64,000 nt of DNA from Burkholderiales bacterium. GTDB lineage: Bacteria > Pseudomonadota > Gammaproteobacteria > Burkholderiales > Usitatibacteraceae. The stretch lies in NCBI GenBank assembly GCA_025360815.1, contig JANYBL010000035.1, positions 1-64,000 of the forward strand, read 5' to 3'. Made by a program: the position numbers and the translations under genes. How positions within the stretch are numbered: position 1 is the first letter of the stretch; each line of letters begins with the position of its first letter. Shown piece after piece: positions 50,696 through 60,571 of the stretch. A model generated the notes under the pieces. It was not told where the DNA came from and made no database searches. It saw only the letters and a list, made by a program, of their open reading frames with translations.

Positions 50696-52081
50696 TTAAA
50701 ACATAAACCCCAGATTCGCAGAGGCGAACCGTTTCAAGTTCGGGAACACCAAATTCACATCGCCGCTATTTACACCAAACCATGATGCCATCGTCGCAGC
50801 ATATTGGTCGACTGATGTCGTGGGAATCCAACGGCCTTCACCAGCATCATCGGGCCCGTCCACCACCAGCGTTGGGAAAGTGCCGTACAGCGCGTTGCCT
50901 TTGACCCCGCCGCCCACCACCAGATGATGGCTGCCCCAGCCGTGATCGCTGCCGCGTCCGTTGGTGGGGAAATTGCGACCAAAATCGCTCGCGGTAAAGG
51001 CTGTGACATTGCTGCCCACACCCAGTTCAACCGTGGCGTTATAGAACGCGGTCATTGCATTTGACACCTCGCCCAGCAGTTCTTGTTGACGCTGCGGCTG
51101 ATCTTCGCCGTGTGTATCAAAGCCGCCGATTCCCGCAAAAAATACTTGGCGTTTTGCGCCGAACGTCGAGCGCACCGAAATGAGCCGCGCAACCATTTTC
51201 AACGCACTCGCAAGCCCGGTATCAGGGAACGCGGTTTGAAACAATGGGGCTCCGTTCAGTGCGGATGAAAATTGCCTTTGATTCACAATCGAGCCGCCCA
51301 AAATTTCGAGCCAAACACCGTCCATTACGTTGGCTTGCGGCTGCGCCAACATCTGCGTCATGCCTTGAGATAGCGCCGCTGTTTCGCCATTCCCGCTAGT
51401 GCTTGAATCTAAAAAATCCAAACCAAATTGCCCCGAAGGCGAGACCGGAAACGGTCGGATCGTGTCGCCATTCAAGAACGTCGAATTGCCGCCGACCGAC
51501 AAGCACGTCGCGAGGCTTCCGGATTGGTTCATCGCTGCCACTCGATCGCCTAAACGTCCGCCCCATCCGGATCGCAGTGAATTATCGGCAATGCCGGTAT
51601 TCCACAAAAACTGTTGATCGCTGTGTGAAAACAAATTGCTCGGTTTTTGCGCTTGATTATTTTGATATTGCGCTTTTGTGAGTGGTGCGGCCAGCGTACC
51701 AAGGTTGGCCACTAGAGCAGCTTTGCCTGACGTAAATAGCGTTTGGATGCCCGTCATCGCCGGATGCAGGCCAAATTCACGACCCTGCACATTGCTCGGT
51801 TTGATTGACAAAGTTTGATCACGTGGGATCGCCAAACGGCCACGCGGCCCAGCGTATTGGTTCCAGTCCGATGGGTCACGCGGGATGAGCAAATTATTAC
51901 CGTCGTTACCGCCGAACATAAAAATACACACCAATGCTTTGTAGTCTTGCGCGGATTGGGCAAGCGTTTCAGTCATGCCGAGAGAAGCAAGCATCGGCGC
52001 GGCGGCCAAGGCGGAAGCCTGCTCAATAAATATGCGGCGTGATGTGGAAGTGCGAGTTGACATTTGATCGGTGCACATCAT
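50696..52081 (-). CDS. DUF1501 domain-containing protein (twin-arginine-like signal)
   Basis: SRRIFIEQASALAAAPML; FMFGGNDGNNLLIPRD; TASDFGRNFPTNGRGSDHGWGSHHLVVGG. Confidence 0.92.
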   Translation of the reverse strand: MMCTDQMSTRTSTSRRIFIEQASALAAAPMLASLGMTETLAQSAQDYKALVCIFMFGGNDGNNLLIPRDPSDWNQYAGPRGRLAIPRDQTLSIKPSNVQGREFGLHPAMTGIQTLFTSGKAALVANLGTLAAPLTKAQYQNNQAQKPSNLFSHSDQQFLWNTGIADNSLRSGWGGRLGDRVAAMNQSGSLATCLSVGGNSTFLNGDTIRPFPVSPSGQFGLDFLDSSTSGNGETAALSQGMTQMLAQPQANVMDGVWLEILGGSIVNQRQFSSALNGAPLFQTAFPDTGLASALKMVARLISVRSTFGAKRQVFFAGIGGFDTHGEDQPQRQQELLGEVSNAMTAFYNATVELGVGSNVTAFTASDFGRNFPTNGRGSDHGWGSHHLVVGGGVKGNALYGTFPTLVVDGPDDAGEGRWIPTTSVDQYAATMASWFGVNSGDVNLVFPNLKRFASANLGFMF

Positions 52082-52088
52082 CTGTCCT

Positions 52089-54269
52089 TTATTTCAAAAT
52101 TACAAAATCGGGCGAGAGCACCAATAGCGTCAATGCGGTGCGGGTGCGCAGCGTGCGCTCATACTCGGCATTTTTAAACGGTACCGCGGTGACGCTGGTG
52201 ATAATGTTGTCGCGGGTCCCGGTAGAGAGTTGCCCAAACGTCAGCAACCCGGCCAAATAATCGACTAGGGTGGCAGGATCGCTGGCGAATGATTTTGCAG
52301 GTTTTAAGTCTAGTTTGACCCTGCTATCGCCGCCGCCGTAACTTTCGTTTTTCACTAAGTTATAGAAGAAATTGGATGTGCCAATGGTCTGAATTTCATT
52401 CGTGATTTGAAACTCGGGGGCGACCATTCCCGATGCGGCAAGTTTGCCGGGCCGGGTGTAGAACGGTGAAAAAAAATTGAACACCGAAGGCGCTAGCAGC
52501 GGGCTTTGCCCTAAGGCATCATCGGCGCTATCGAGATACTGAATATTGTTTCGGCCATTTTTGGAGGTCGCATTAAATGCCCGCAAAATGTTGGCAAAGC
52601 GGATCACCGGCTCGCGCTGTTTGCCCGCTTTGATATTGTTGGTGGCGAATGTGGCGTCGCGGGCTTCAACATCCATCAAAATTGCTTTAATGACTGCGCC
52701 TAAATCGCCGCGTACTCCCTTGCCGTTATTTGCGAACACTGCCGAAACCCGCGCCACATAAGGCGCTGACGGATTTGAGGTGACAAACCGTTGGATCAAT
52801 TGTCGCGATATAAACGGCGGCGTATTGGGATGATTAAAAATATTGTCCAGCGCATCGCGTAAATCCTTTTCAGGCGTCTGCCCGTCGGGCAGGATGGTGC
52901 CACCGAGCAATTTTTTAGTACCTATGGAATGCTTGCTTGCCCACGCAATCATGGGGATTCCCCAATGCTCTTCGGTGCTGTAAAAGCGGTCGGGATTGTT
53001 GTTGTCGTTCCCGCCAAAATTCCATCCGCTAAACGCTTGCGAAAAGCCAACCACGGTATCTTCATCGTAAGTTGGAATGGTTTTTCCTGCGGCGTCAACC
53101 TTGCGGGTGCCGTCCGAGTTTAATAAATAGAGACCGACAGAAAATAATTGCAGCACCTCGCGGGCAAAATTTTGATTTGGGAATTTGTTGTCGGCTTTAT
53201 CCCCTTTTTCACTACCGAGCATGTTTAGGTAATAGCCCATCGCCGGTGTAAGTGTCACGGCCTGCAATAAATCGCGATAATTGCCGAGCACATTTTTGTT
53301 GACTACGTCCATGTAAGTCGACATCGCCTCGGGATAAATGTCGGGCGCGGTGTTAGAGATCACCATGATTTCGCTAAACGCAAAACTCATGCGTGCGCGC
53401 AACTGATCGTTGCCCCAGAGCCATTGTTGCCAAATCGCTTCGTATGAATCCTCCTCAACAAAGTCGCCACGGCCATCGCTGGATGCGGCGATTCGGCGCG
53501 CTTTAGCGGCGTTCAAGTAATTCATATGCGGCGTCGCCGTGCGCAGCAATTGATCATCAATCCAGCCGTCCATCCCGGCCGTGTTGATGCGTTTAATTTC
53601 AAGATCGTTCGGCCCGAAAGTGGCTTGTGTTAAAAACCTAAGCGCCTCTGGTTTTGCGAGAGGCACGGCGGAGACCGGCCAAGCATAGCCTTCAAGCCGC
53701 TCAAATTTCCAACCCGCCGCGACGACCGCATCGCGATCTGCTTCGCTCGTCAAATAAACATACGAGTTAAAGACCGGCGAATACAAGCGAAAAATCGGCA
53801 CTGTGCCGCCCACCTTAGTCGGTAAGATATAACCGCGTGGCCCTTCATTGGTCCAGCCCTGCGCAGCAAACGCGCTGGCTTGGGTCAGGTCCGTCGTCAT
53901 GACGTGGCGGCCAATTGTCGCGTTGTAAAGCCGTGTGAATGCAACCGTCGTGACAGCTCCCTCGGCACCTGAAATCATGCCAGCCGCTTTCATTATCCGA
54001 AACGACGGCCCTTCCGGTTTCCAGCCTATCTCGGTGAGCTGCGAATAGCCGACTGTATTTGGCGTGTAGACATGGCCGCCAAGGATGGGTGAATAAAGGC
54101 GATAGAGAGGCTGCAACTCATCAGCCGTTTGCGCGCTTACCCACCCCGAGGTTGCACTCAGCAGCGCACCGGCTAATAGCGCAAAGGGTGCATTTATAAG
54201 CTTAGCGGATGCGTTGACCAACACATGAGACACGTTCGCATAAAAACGACACGAAAAATTTTTCAACAT
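52089..54269 (-). CDS. DUF1800 domain-containing protein with three N-terminal DUF5648-like repeats
   Basis: LYRLYSPILGGHVYT...GWKPEG, FTRLYNATIGRHVMT...GWTNEG, IFRLYSPVFNSYVYLT...GWKFE; then RFLTQATFGPNDLEI and NFAREVLQLFSVG. Confidence 0.88.
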   Translation of the reverse strand: MLKNFSCRFYANVSHVLVNASAKLINAPFALLAGALLSATSGWVSAQTADELQPLYRLYSPILGGHVYTPNTVGYSQLTEIGWKPEGPSFRIMKAAGMISGAEGAVTTVAFTRLYNATIGRHVMTTDLTQASAFAAQGWTNEGPRGYILPTKVGGTVPIFRLYSPVFNSYVYLTSEADRDAVVAAGWKFERLEGYAWPVSAVPLAKPEALRFLTQATFGPNDLEIKRINTAGMDGWIDDQLLRTATPHMNYLNAAKARRIAASSDGRGDFVEEDSYEAIWQQWLWGNDQLRARMSFAFSEIMVISNTAPDIYPEAMSTYMDVVNKNVLGNYRDLLQAVTLTPAMGYYLNMLGSEKGDKADNKFPNQNFAREVLQLFSVGLYLLNSDGTRKVDAAGKTIPTYDEDTVVGFSQAFSGWNFGGNDNNNPDRFYSTEEHWGIPMIAWASKHSIGTKKLLGGTILPDGQTPEKDLRDALDNIFNHPNTPPFISRQLIQRFVTSNPSAPYVARVSAVFANNGKGVRGDLGAVIKAILMDVEARDATFATNNIKAGKQREPVIRFANILRAFNATSKNGRNNIQYLDSADDALGQSPLLAPSVFNFFSPFYTRPGKLAASGMVAPEFQITNEIQTIGTSNFFYNLVKNESYGGGDSRVKLDLKPAKSFASDPATLVDYLAGLLTFGQLSTGTRDNIITSVTAVPFKNAEYERTLRTRTALTLLVLSPDFVILK

Positions 54270-54500
54270 GACAATCCCCTTTGTTTATCTCAGTCGCGAT
54301 TTGCATGGCACTAAGCCATACGGAAATCAATGCCGCGATGGGGATGAGCAAATGGAATGCCAACTCTTAAGTAGTTGATTTAATGTAATATTACCGTTCG
54401 CGAGCGCGAAAATATGTTGCCAAGCGACGACAGGCTGGCGCAGATGGGGCAACAACACGATAACGCGATAGCGTGCTGCAGATCTGTACCGATCAGCGCA

Positions 54501-55475
54501 CTACTGTTTTTTTATCTTCATGAACCGCCAAGCAACGATGCGGCTTTTCTTTTGGCCTTGCCCCATGTTAATCGTCTCAACTTTCGCGGCTTTTGCTTCT
54601 TTCAGCGCGGCATAAATTGCCGGCAGATTTTCTTCTTTTGAAACGAGCGTGGTGAACCAAAGCGCTTGTGTGGGACGCTCAGCACTTTCTTCAATCATCT
54701 GGGTAATAAAGCCCTTCTCGCCACCCTCACACCACAGCTCACCGCCTTGGCCGCCGAAATTCAATCTGGGCATTTCGCTGCCACCGCCAGCCTCCTCATC
54801 CTTTCGCAAATTTTTCCATTTGCGCAGCGCGCCTTCGCGCGCTTGATAGGCCGAACTGTGAAACGGCGGATTGCAGATCACCGCGTCAAAAAAATCATCA
54901 TCTTCAGAACGCAACACACCGCGAAAAATATCGGGAGCAGATTCAGGTGATGACAGTTGAAGCCGCACCTCGATCACATTCTGCAAGCTATTCGCGCTGA
55001 CAATTTCTTGCGCGGCCTTCACGGCAACTGGATCCACATCGGTGCCCACAAATCGCCATCCGTATTCATGCTGGCCGATCAGCGGGTAAATGCAATTCGC
55101 GCCGACGCCAATATCGAGAATGCGCGTCGTCTTGCCGCGCGGGATCACGCCACCATGACCGGTAGTCAGTAAATCAGCTAGGTGATGCAAATAATCTGCG
55201 CGCCCTGGGATCGGCGGGCAGAGATAGTTGGCGGGAATGTCCCAAGCCGCAACGCCATAAAACTGTTTCAGCAAAGCAGCGTTTAGCGTTTTCACCGCAC
55301 TCGCGTCAGCAAAATCAATCGTTATTTCAGACGCATCATAAGGATTTGATTTCAAGAATGGTTTCAACGTCGCCAAGGCCTCGGCCAGCTTTGGAAAATC
55401 GTAACGGCCCCGATGCCGGTTGCGCGGGTGGAGATTCAGTTTTTCAATTACTGTTGGTGGGGGATTTTTTGCCAT
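54501..55475 (-). CDS. rlmF: 23S rRNA (adenine(1618)-N(6))-methyltransferase
   Basis: LHPRNRHRGRYDF; ILDIGVGANCIYPLIG; VICNPPFHSS. Confidence 0.95.
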   Translation of the reverse strand: MAKNPPPTVIEKLNLHPRNRHRGRYDFPKLAEALATLKPFLKSNPYDASEITIDFADASAVKTLNAALLKQFYGVAAWDIPANYLCPPIPGRADYLHHLADLLTTGHGGVIPRGKTTRILDIGVGANCIYPLIGQHEYGWRFVGTDVDPVAVKAAQEIVSANSLQNVIEVRLQLSSPESAPDIFRGVLRSEDDDFFDAVICNPPFHSSAYQAREGALRKWKNLRKDEEAGGGSEMPRLNFGGQGGELWCEGGEKGFITQMIEESAERPTQALWFTTLVSKEENLPAIYAALKEAKAAKVETINMGQGQKKSRIVAWRFMKIKKQ

Positions 55476-55817
55476 AGTTGCAGTGGAGTTATTGTTTGGT
55501 TAGCTACTGTTGTGGTGATGTCAGGTGATGCAGTTCCACAAAATGTGGCCGAATAAAGCGATGAGATGGGACCGCAAATCGAACCATAAATTGCTAAACC
55601 ATCATTGTCGCTTGATATGCTCATTTCATCATAAGCCTTAACACACCGGAAGTGCCCTCGCTATAAGGCATGGTGCCAGCAGATTCGCCCAAGCCGAGAA
55701 AAATAAAATTGCGCCGCCTAGAAATCTTATCCGCCTGCTGCCGCGTTGGGGGACGGCGGGGGCACGAGCTGATCTAGCCGCGCTATAATTTATTGTCTTG
55801 AACCGATAGGGTTAAAA

Positions 55818-56696
55818 ATGTGTTTAGCAGCTTGGTCTATCCAACAACATGAGCGGTTTCCTTGGGTGCTTGCGTCTAACCGTGACGAATTTTTTGCGAG
55901 GCCGACGGCACCGCTAGGTTGGTGGCAACCTTCCGTGGGTGGGCAGGAGATTTTGAGCGGGCGTGATTTAGAAGCAGGTGGCAGCTGGCTCGGTGTGACG
56001 CGCCTTGGCCGGCTGGCTTTAGTGACGAATGTGCGGGAGCCCGGTCGTTTTGCAGCCGATGCGTTATCGCGCGGCTCATTGGTGACAGCGGGCTTGGCAG
56101 CGGATCAGGTAGATGCCGCTTGGCTCGATAAAGTTACCGAGGCGCCACGCAACGGGTTTAATTTTTTGGTGGCGGATTTGTTCACAGGCGAATGTGCGTG
56201 GGCAACCAACCGCACACCGCAATATCGGCAAATGCGAGCAGGGCTTTACGGGCTATCGAATGCATCGCTTGATACGCCATGGCCGAAAGTTGCGATGCTG
56301 AAAGAAAAACTGGCAGATGTGTTGAGGGTTTGTGCCAATATCAACGTGGTCGATGTGGCCAACACCAACGCCGACATCAATGTGAACGTGGCTGCAAATG
56401 TCGTAGCCGAGCAGCTATTTGCCGCGCTCGCCAATCCGCAGATTGCCGCCGATGCTGTGTTGCCCCAAACCGGCGTGCCGCTCGAACGCGAACGCTTATT
56501 GTCATCAGCGTTTATTCGTATTGCCGATGAAGGGAAGGCTCAGGCGGTTTATGGGACACGCTGCTCGACCGTGGTGATTGCCGAGCGGGTTGGCGATGCA
56601 AAAAATGCTACCAAGATAGTCCGGATGTTCGAGCGCGTGTTCGATGCCAGCGGGCGGGTTAGCAACAACACCGCCCTTCAATTTGAAGTGGTGTAA
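55818..56696 (+). CDS. NRDE family (TANGO2-like) protein
   Basis: MCLAAWSIQQHERFPWVLASNRDEFFARPTAPLGWW; YGTRCSTVVI. Confidence 0.93.
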   Translation: MCLAAWSIQQHERFPWVLASNRDEFFARPTAPLGWWQPSVGGQEILSGRDLEAGGSWLGVTRLGRLALVTNVREPGRFAADALSRGSLVTAGLAADQVDAAWLDKVTEAPRNGFNFLVADLFTGECAWATNRTPQYRQMRAGLYGLSNASLDTPWPKVAMLKEKLADVLRVCANINVVDVANTNADINVNVAANVVAEQLFAALANPQIAADAVLPQTGVPLERERLLSSAFIRIADEGKAQAVYGTRCSTVVIAERVGDAKNATKIVRMFERVFDASGRVSNNTALQFEVV

Positions 56697-57197
56697 CTAA
56701 AATGATGTCGCTTTGCCAATGCCGAACTTCGCCAGCCAGCCGAGCCAAATTTCACGGCGAATCCACAGCATGATCGCGCAAGAAATCCAAACTCCGCATG
56801 CCAACATAAACAGCTCGCCGCCGTCACTAGTGCCGTCGGTATTGACCACCGCCACGCCGAGTGGCGTGAATAAATGAAAAAATATCGCGCCGCTGATCAC
56901 GCCCATGCCCATCGCTGCGCCGAGCACTTGTACCCAACGTTGGCGCGCTAACAAAGCACCGGCAATCACCAACATCGACGCGATTAGTTCAAACACGCCG
57001 ACCACATGCGCCGAGAAAATACCGCCCGGCGCAAAGATGCCGGGAAAGCCTAATGTAGCTGCCCACGGGTCAAGCTTGCCCTGAAAAATATAAATCGTCT
57101 CGGGCGAGTTGGTGAATTTAAAAAATAATGATTGAATAAATACAAACGCGACAAAGATTGTGAGCAGCCAATGGCCGTAACGGCGTAACCAAGACAT
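56697..57197 (-). CDS. DoxX-like integral membrane protein
   Basis: Four TM segments, FKFTNSPETIYIF; neighbour of YHS-domain gene. Confidence 0.65.
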   Translation of the reverse strand: MSWLRRYGHWLLTIFVAFVFIQSLFFKFTNSPETIYIFQGKLDPWAATLGFPGIFAPGGIFSAHVVGVFELIASMLVIAGALLARQRWVQVLGAAMGMGVISGAIFFHLFTPLGVAVVNTDGTSDGGELFMLACGVWISCAIMLWIRREIWLGWLAKFGIGKATSF

Positions 57198-57230
57198 GAT
57201 GAGTCTCCCAGATCAGTAGTAAGTTTTGCG

Positions 57231-57743
57231 TTATTTTTTAAGTAAGGGCTGAAATTTGCTGTCGGCTTGCTTGATGTATCCCACCGGGTCTTTCAGCCAC
57301 TTCTGCTGAATATCGGCGTCGTAGTTCAGGTAAAGCTTTCCGTTGATAATCGTGAATTTATCGGGCTCAATGGTGACAAGGTTGTCAACGGCAACGCCGT
57401 AAGCACAGTAGCCGCCGTATTGCGGGGCGTATTTTTCTGGGTTAGCTTTGAACAAATCAAGATTTGCTTGCGAAGCAAATTTCCATTTAGCACCGTTCCA
57501 TTCGGTAGCAAAGGCATCTTGGCCTTTCGCCGGTTTGCCAATTGTGAAATAGGCGACCGGATCGTAACCCAAAATTGCTGTATCAGTGCGCCCGCCGAAG
57601 AGCCCGGTCTTTAACGTGTTGGATGGGGGCGATGCAGCAGCGGCTGCGCCCACAAATAGGCCAGCAAAAACAGCGGCGGCGAAGGCTGAGAATAATTTAG
57701 ATACGATTGAATGGCGACGGTTTTGAGTTAATGCTCTGAACAT
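57231..57743 (-). CDS. YHS domain-containing exported protein
   Basis: ILGYDPVAYFTIGKPAKGQDAFATEWNGAKWKFASQANLDLFKANPEKYAPQYGGYCAYGVA. Confidence 0.93.
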   Translation of the reverse strand: MFRALTQNRRHSIVSKLFSAFAAAVFAGLFVGAAAAASPPSNTLKTGLFGGRTDTAILGYDPVAYFTIGKPAKGQDAFATEWNGAKWKFASQANLDLFKANPEKYAPQYGGYCAYGVAVDNLVTIEPDKFTIINGKLYLNYDADIQQKWLKDPVGYIKQADSKFQPLLKK

Positions 57744-57780
57744 GAAAGTTCCTTTTTTAAATGCCGGTAACGAATTGGCT

Positions 57781-57807
57781 AAAGTGAATAAGGTGAATAG
57801 GGTGAAT
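57781..57807. repeat. 9-bp imperfect tandem repeat x3 (AARGTGAAT)
   Basis: aaagtgaat aaggtgaat agggtgaat. Confidence 0.85.
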
Positions 57808-57833
57808 GAGGAGAAGTGACTAAGATGAAGTCT

Positions 57834-58415
57834 CTATGGTGTGATTTTGATGTTCGTCGATGCGCTTGTTGCCCGTTCATAGGCAACCGTCGAGGGCGCT
57901 TTGCCAAAATCCTCGCTCAACAAAATGCCGGCCGTCTGACAATAGGGCCGCATGAGTGCGTAGTGATGCAGCGCATGGCTAGCAACAAACACCAGTTCGC
58001 GCCCGAACGTAGATGCAATCGTGAAATTAAAATCGCCTGCCAAGCCTCCCTGGCCGCGCACACGCAGTGGCGATTTCAGTAAACCGTTGTTGGCAACAAG
58101 GCGCTGACTGACTGCATGCAAGTGGCGGCGTGCGAGATTGGTGCTACGTTCCAACGCGCGGTCACGAACGCGGGCATCGTAATCGACGAACCCGGCAATA
58201 GCGGGCGAAAGTAGCGCATCGTAGTGCTCGATGATGTGCCGGAGGTGTGCACCGACCGGGCCTGCAAATGCAGCGGCATTATGCGAATCGAACAGATCCA
58301 AAAGCGAAGTCGCTTGGGCAATCACTTCCCGATTGAAATCGAGCAGCGCAATAGCGCCTTCGTCAGATTCAAGCGTTGTGGCTAACGATAGTTTGGATGT
58401 TGAAGCGGGCGTCAT
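57834..58415 (-). CDS. DinB/YfiT-like putative metal-binding protein
   Basis: GAHLRHIIEHYDALL and FVASHALHHYALMR His pattern. Confidence 0.6.
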   Translation of the reverse strand: MTPASTSKLSLATTLESDEGAIALLDFNREVIAQATSLLDLFDSHNAAAFAGPVGAHLRHIIEHYDALLSPAIAGFVDYDARVRDRALERSTNLARRHLHAVSQRLVANNGLLKSPLRVRGQGGLAGDFNFTIASTFGRELVFVASHALHHYALMRPYCQTAGILLSEDFGKAPSTVAYERATSASTNIKITP

Positions 58416-58628
58416 GCGCTGACCTTTTGCGTAATGAGGAGTGATTTTGCGAACGATCGCAAATGAATACGAATGCTTAGATAAAAAACTGATCAAAAGC
58501 AATTTGCAGGGTAGTCGGTTTTAATTACCGAGCCTTACAATAAAATATGCGGCCTTGACTGCCGCGTGTCATATATTATGTTTTCAATTCTATCGGAAAG
58601 GCTCTCAAGCGCTGGGTTAACCAAACGA

Positions 58629-59810
58629 TCAATCGGTGGCGGGATACTGTGGCGTGAGGAACTTTTCGCGTCGATAGCCGCGAATAAAGTCTTTGATGGT
58701 CATCGTTTTAAAGCCGCGTTTTCGATTCGCATGGCCAATTTCATAGAGCCAGCGGTATTGACGCATCAGATCCCGCCATGCCTCAAAAAGTCCGGTGCGG
58801 CGATCCCAGATATGCGTGCTTTCAGCGCCCGCGCCGTTGACCTCGACAATCGTAAATCCTGTGCCACGCTGGACATCGGCAAAGTCGGCAAAACGCACAT
58901 CAAAGCGACCAAAATAAAACTCCGGCAGGCTTTGTGAAATCGCGTCAAACCGCGCTTCCATCTCCGGGGTTACCAAGGCGGTGCCGTTGCGAAAAATAGC
59001 GCCGCGACTATGGCTGCCGGCGAACGCCAAGCGAATTGATTCGCCGGCAGCGGGAACACTATCCAGTTTGTCCGCATGTCGCGTGAGGTACAAATGCGGA
59101 AGCTGCCCGGCGCGCGGATCGTCAAGGATTAGCTGGCGCAAAGTACGCATGCTATCGCCAGTCACATAAGGGAAATATTTGAGCGTGACAGAAATAATTT
59201 TCCCATGGGGCTCGCTGGGATGGCGCACATAAAAAATCCCCGCTTCACCTTCGAACGGGACCAGTTTTTGCAATACCAAGCAAGCGCCGCGCGGGAAGGC
59301 AGCAAGATAGGCTTGCAGATCGGCACGCGTTCGCACTAGCTTCACCCCTGCGCCACGGCAGCCCAGATCCGGCTTGGCGACGATTGGAAGCGTGATGTTG
59401 GCATTCGCCATTGCGTCCAAAGCGGCGTCGCATTCTGATGCGAGATCATTTTCCAGCTCGGCCGACGAATCAATTTTCACAAAGGGCGCAACCCATTCCG
59501 GCGCATGTTTCACCGCCAGCTTGAGAATATCTGCTTTGGATTCACCAAAAAACCCGCCACCGGGGAACGATGGATTGGCGACGGTCGGCAACAAAATACT
59601 ACGATACCGTAACATCAACCCTGCGGCGTAAATCGCGATAGGCGGATAAAACGCCCACATCGGCCAGAACTCAAAAAAACTGAGTTGCGCTCCGTCCACA
59701 GCGAGTGGCGGCATGCCCTGATGTGGTTCGGTGGCGGGTCGCCATGGCGTTTTCGTTGATGCGTTGCAAGGGTCAGCGTGATCCAACAACGTTGCGGCGG
59801 GTTGCGTCAT
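58629..59810 (-). CDS. ATP-grasp (D-Ala-D-Ala ligase-like) carboxylate-amine ligase family protein
   Basis: IVAKPDLGCRGAGVKLV; VLQKLVPFEGEAGIFYV; FYFGRFDVRFAD...FTIVEVNGAGAEST. Confidence 0.8.
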   Translation of the reverse strand: MTQPAATLLDHADPCNASTKTPWRPATEPHQGMPPLAVDGAQLSFFEFWPMWAFYPPIAIYAAGLMLRYRSILLPTVANPSFPGGGFFGESKADILKLAVKHAPEWVAPFVKIDSSAELENDLASECDAALDAMANANITLPIVAKPDLGCRGAGVKLVRTRADLQAYLAAFPRGACLVLQKLVPFEGEAGIFYVRHPSEPHGKIISVTLKYFPYVTGDSMRTLRQLILDDPRAGQLPHLYLTRHADKLDSVPAAGESIRLAFAGSHSRGAIFRNGTALVTPEMEARFDAISQSLPEFYFGRFDVRFADFADVQRGTGFTIVEVNGAGAESTHIWDRRTGLFEAWRDLMRQYRWLYEIGHANRKRGFKTMTIKDFIRGYRREKFLTPQYPATD

Positions 59811-60571
59811 ATTCGGCGGTGAGCACTAGCGTTGGGTGAGGGGACAGGCGAGTCGGTAAGCGCGGTGGTGAGAGAGGTGGCGGTGGGAGCGGACGTCGGC
59901 GCAGACGTCGAAGCAACCGCAGCAGCGGCTGATGCCGGTTTGGCTGTAGGCTTCAGGCGACGCCTGCCGAATTTTTGAAGCGTTCGCCAAGCAGGTATCG
60001 CAAGTGCCAGCAGCAAAATTGGCAATGCGGCCGCCAACACTAACGGAATGCCTAATGCCAAAGCAAGCGCATGGCCGATAGCAACGCTAAACACATATAA
60101 ACTGCCTGTCCATAGCGCCACGGCGACCAAAACCCATCCGCAAAACAGCACGAACGGGACGCGGACAAAACCGGCTACTGTATACGTCACCAAACGCAGG
60201 CCAGGTATTACTCTTGCCAGCAAAATCGCGCTCGACAAACGCCGTTGCAATTGCGCGCGCCCCCAATCCGCTTTTTCACCGACGTATCGTTGTCTCAGCC
60301 ACGGAATGCGAGTTGCTGCGACTCCTAGGGCATACAAACCAACATCGCCCGCCGCAATACCCCCCGCGACGGCTGCCAACGATAGGCTCCATGAGATGGT
60401 ACCCTGCACCGCCAACGCAACGCCTGCCGCGATCGCGACATCCTCTAATAAAAATGTGGTCAGCACCAATACCACCACAATCACCCAAGGATCAGCCATG
60501 CCGACCAAAGCATCTTTAAAGGTCATCGTCAGGTTGTGCCGATCTATGGCATGGGCAAAAGTAATCAACAT
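59807..60571 (-). CDS. DedA/VTT-domain membrane protein
   Basis: FLLEDVAIAAGVALAVQGTISW; GLYALGVAATRIPWLR; ARVIPGLRLVTYTVAGFVRVPFVLF. Confidence 0.85.
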   Translation of the reverse strand: MLITFAHAIDRHNLTMTFKDALVGMADPWVIVVVLVLTTFLLEDVAIAAGVALAVQGTISWSLSLAAVAGGIAAGDVGLYALGVAATRIPWLRQRYVGEKADWGRAQLQRRLSSAILLARVIPGLRLVTYTVAGFVRVPFVLFCGWVLVAVALWTGSLYVFSVAIGHALALALGIPLVLAAALPILLLALAIPAWRTLQKFGRRRLKPTAKPASAAAAVASTSAPTSAPTATSLTTALTDSPVPSPNASAHRRI

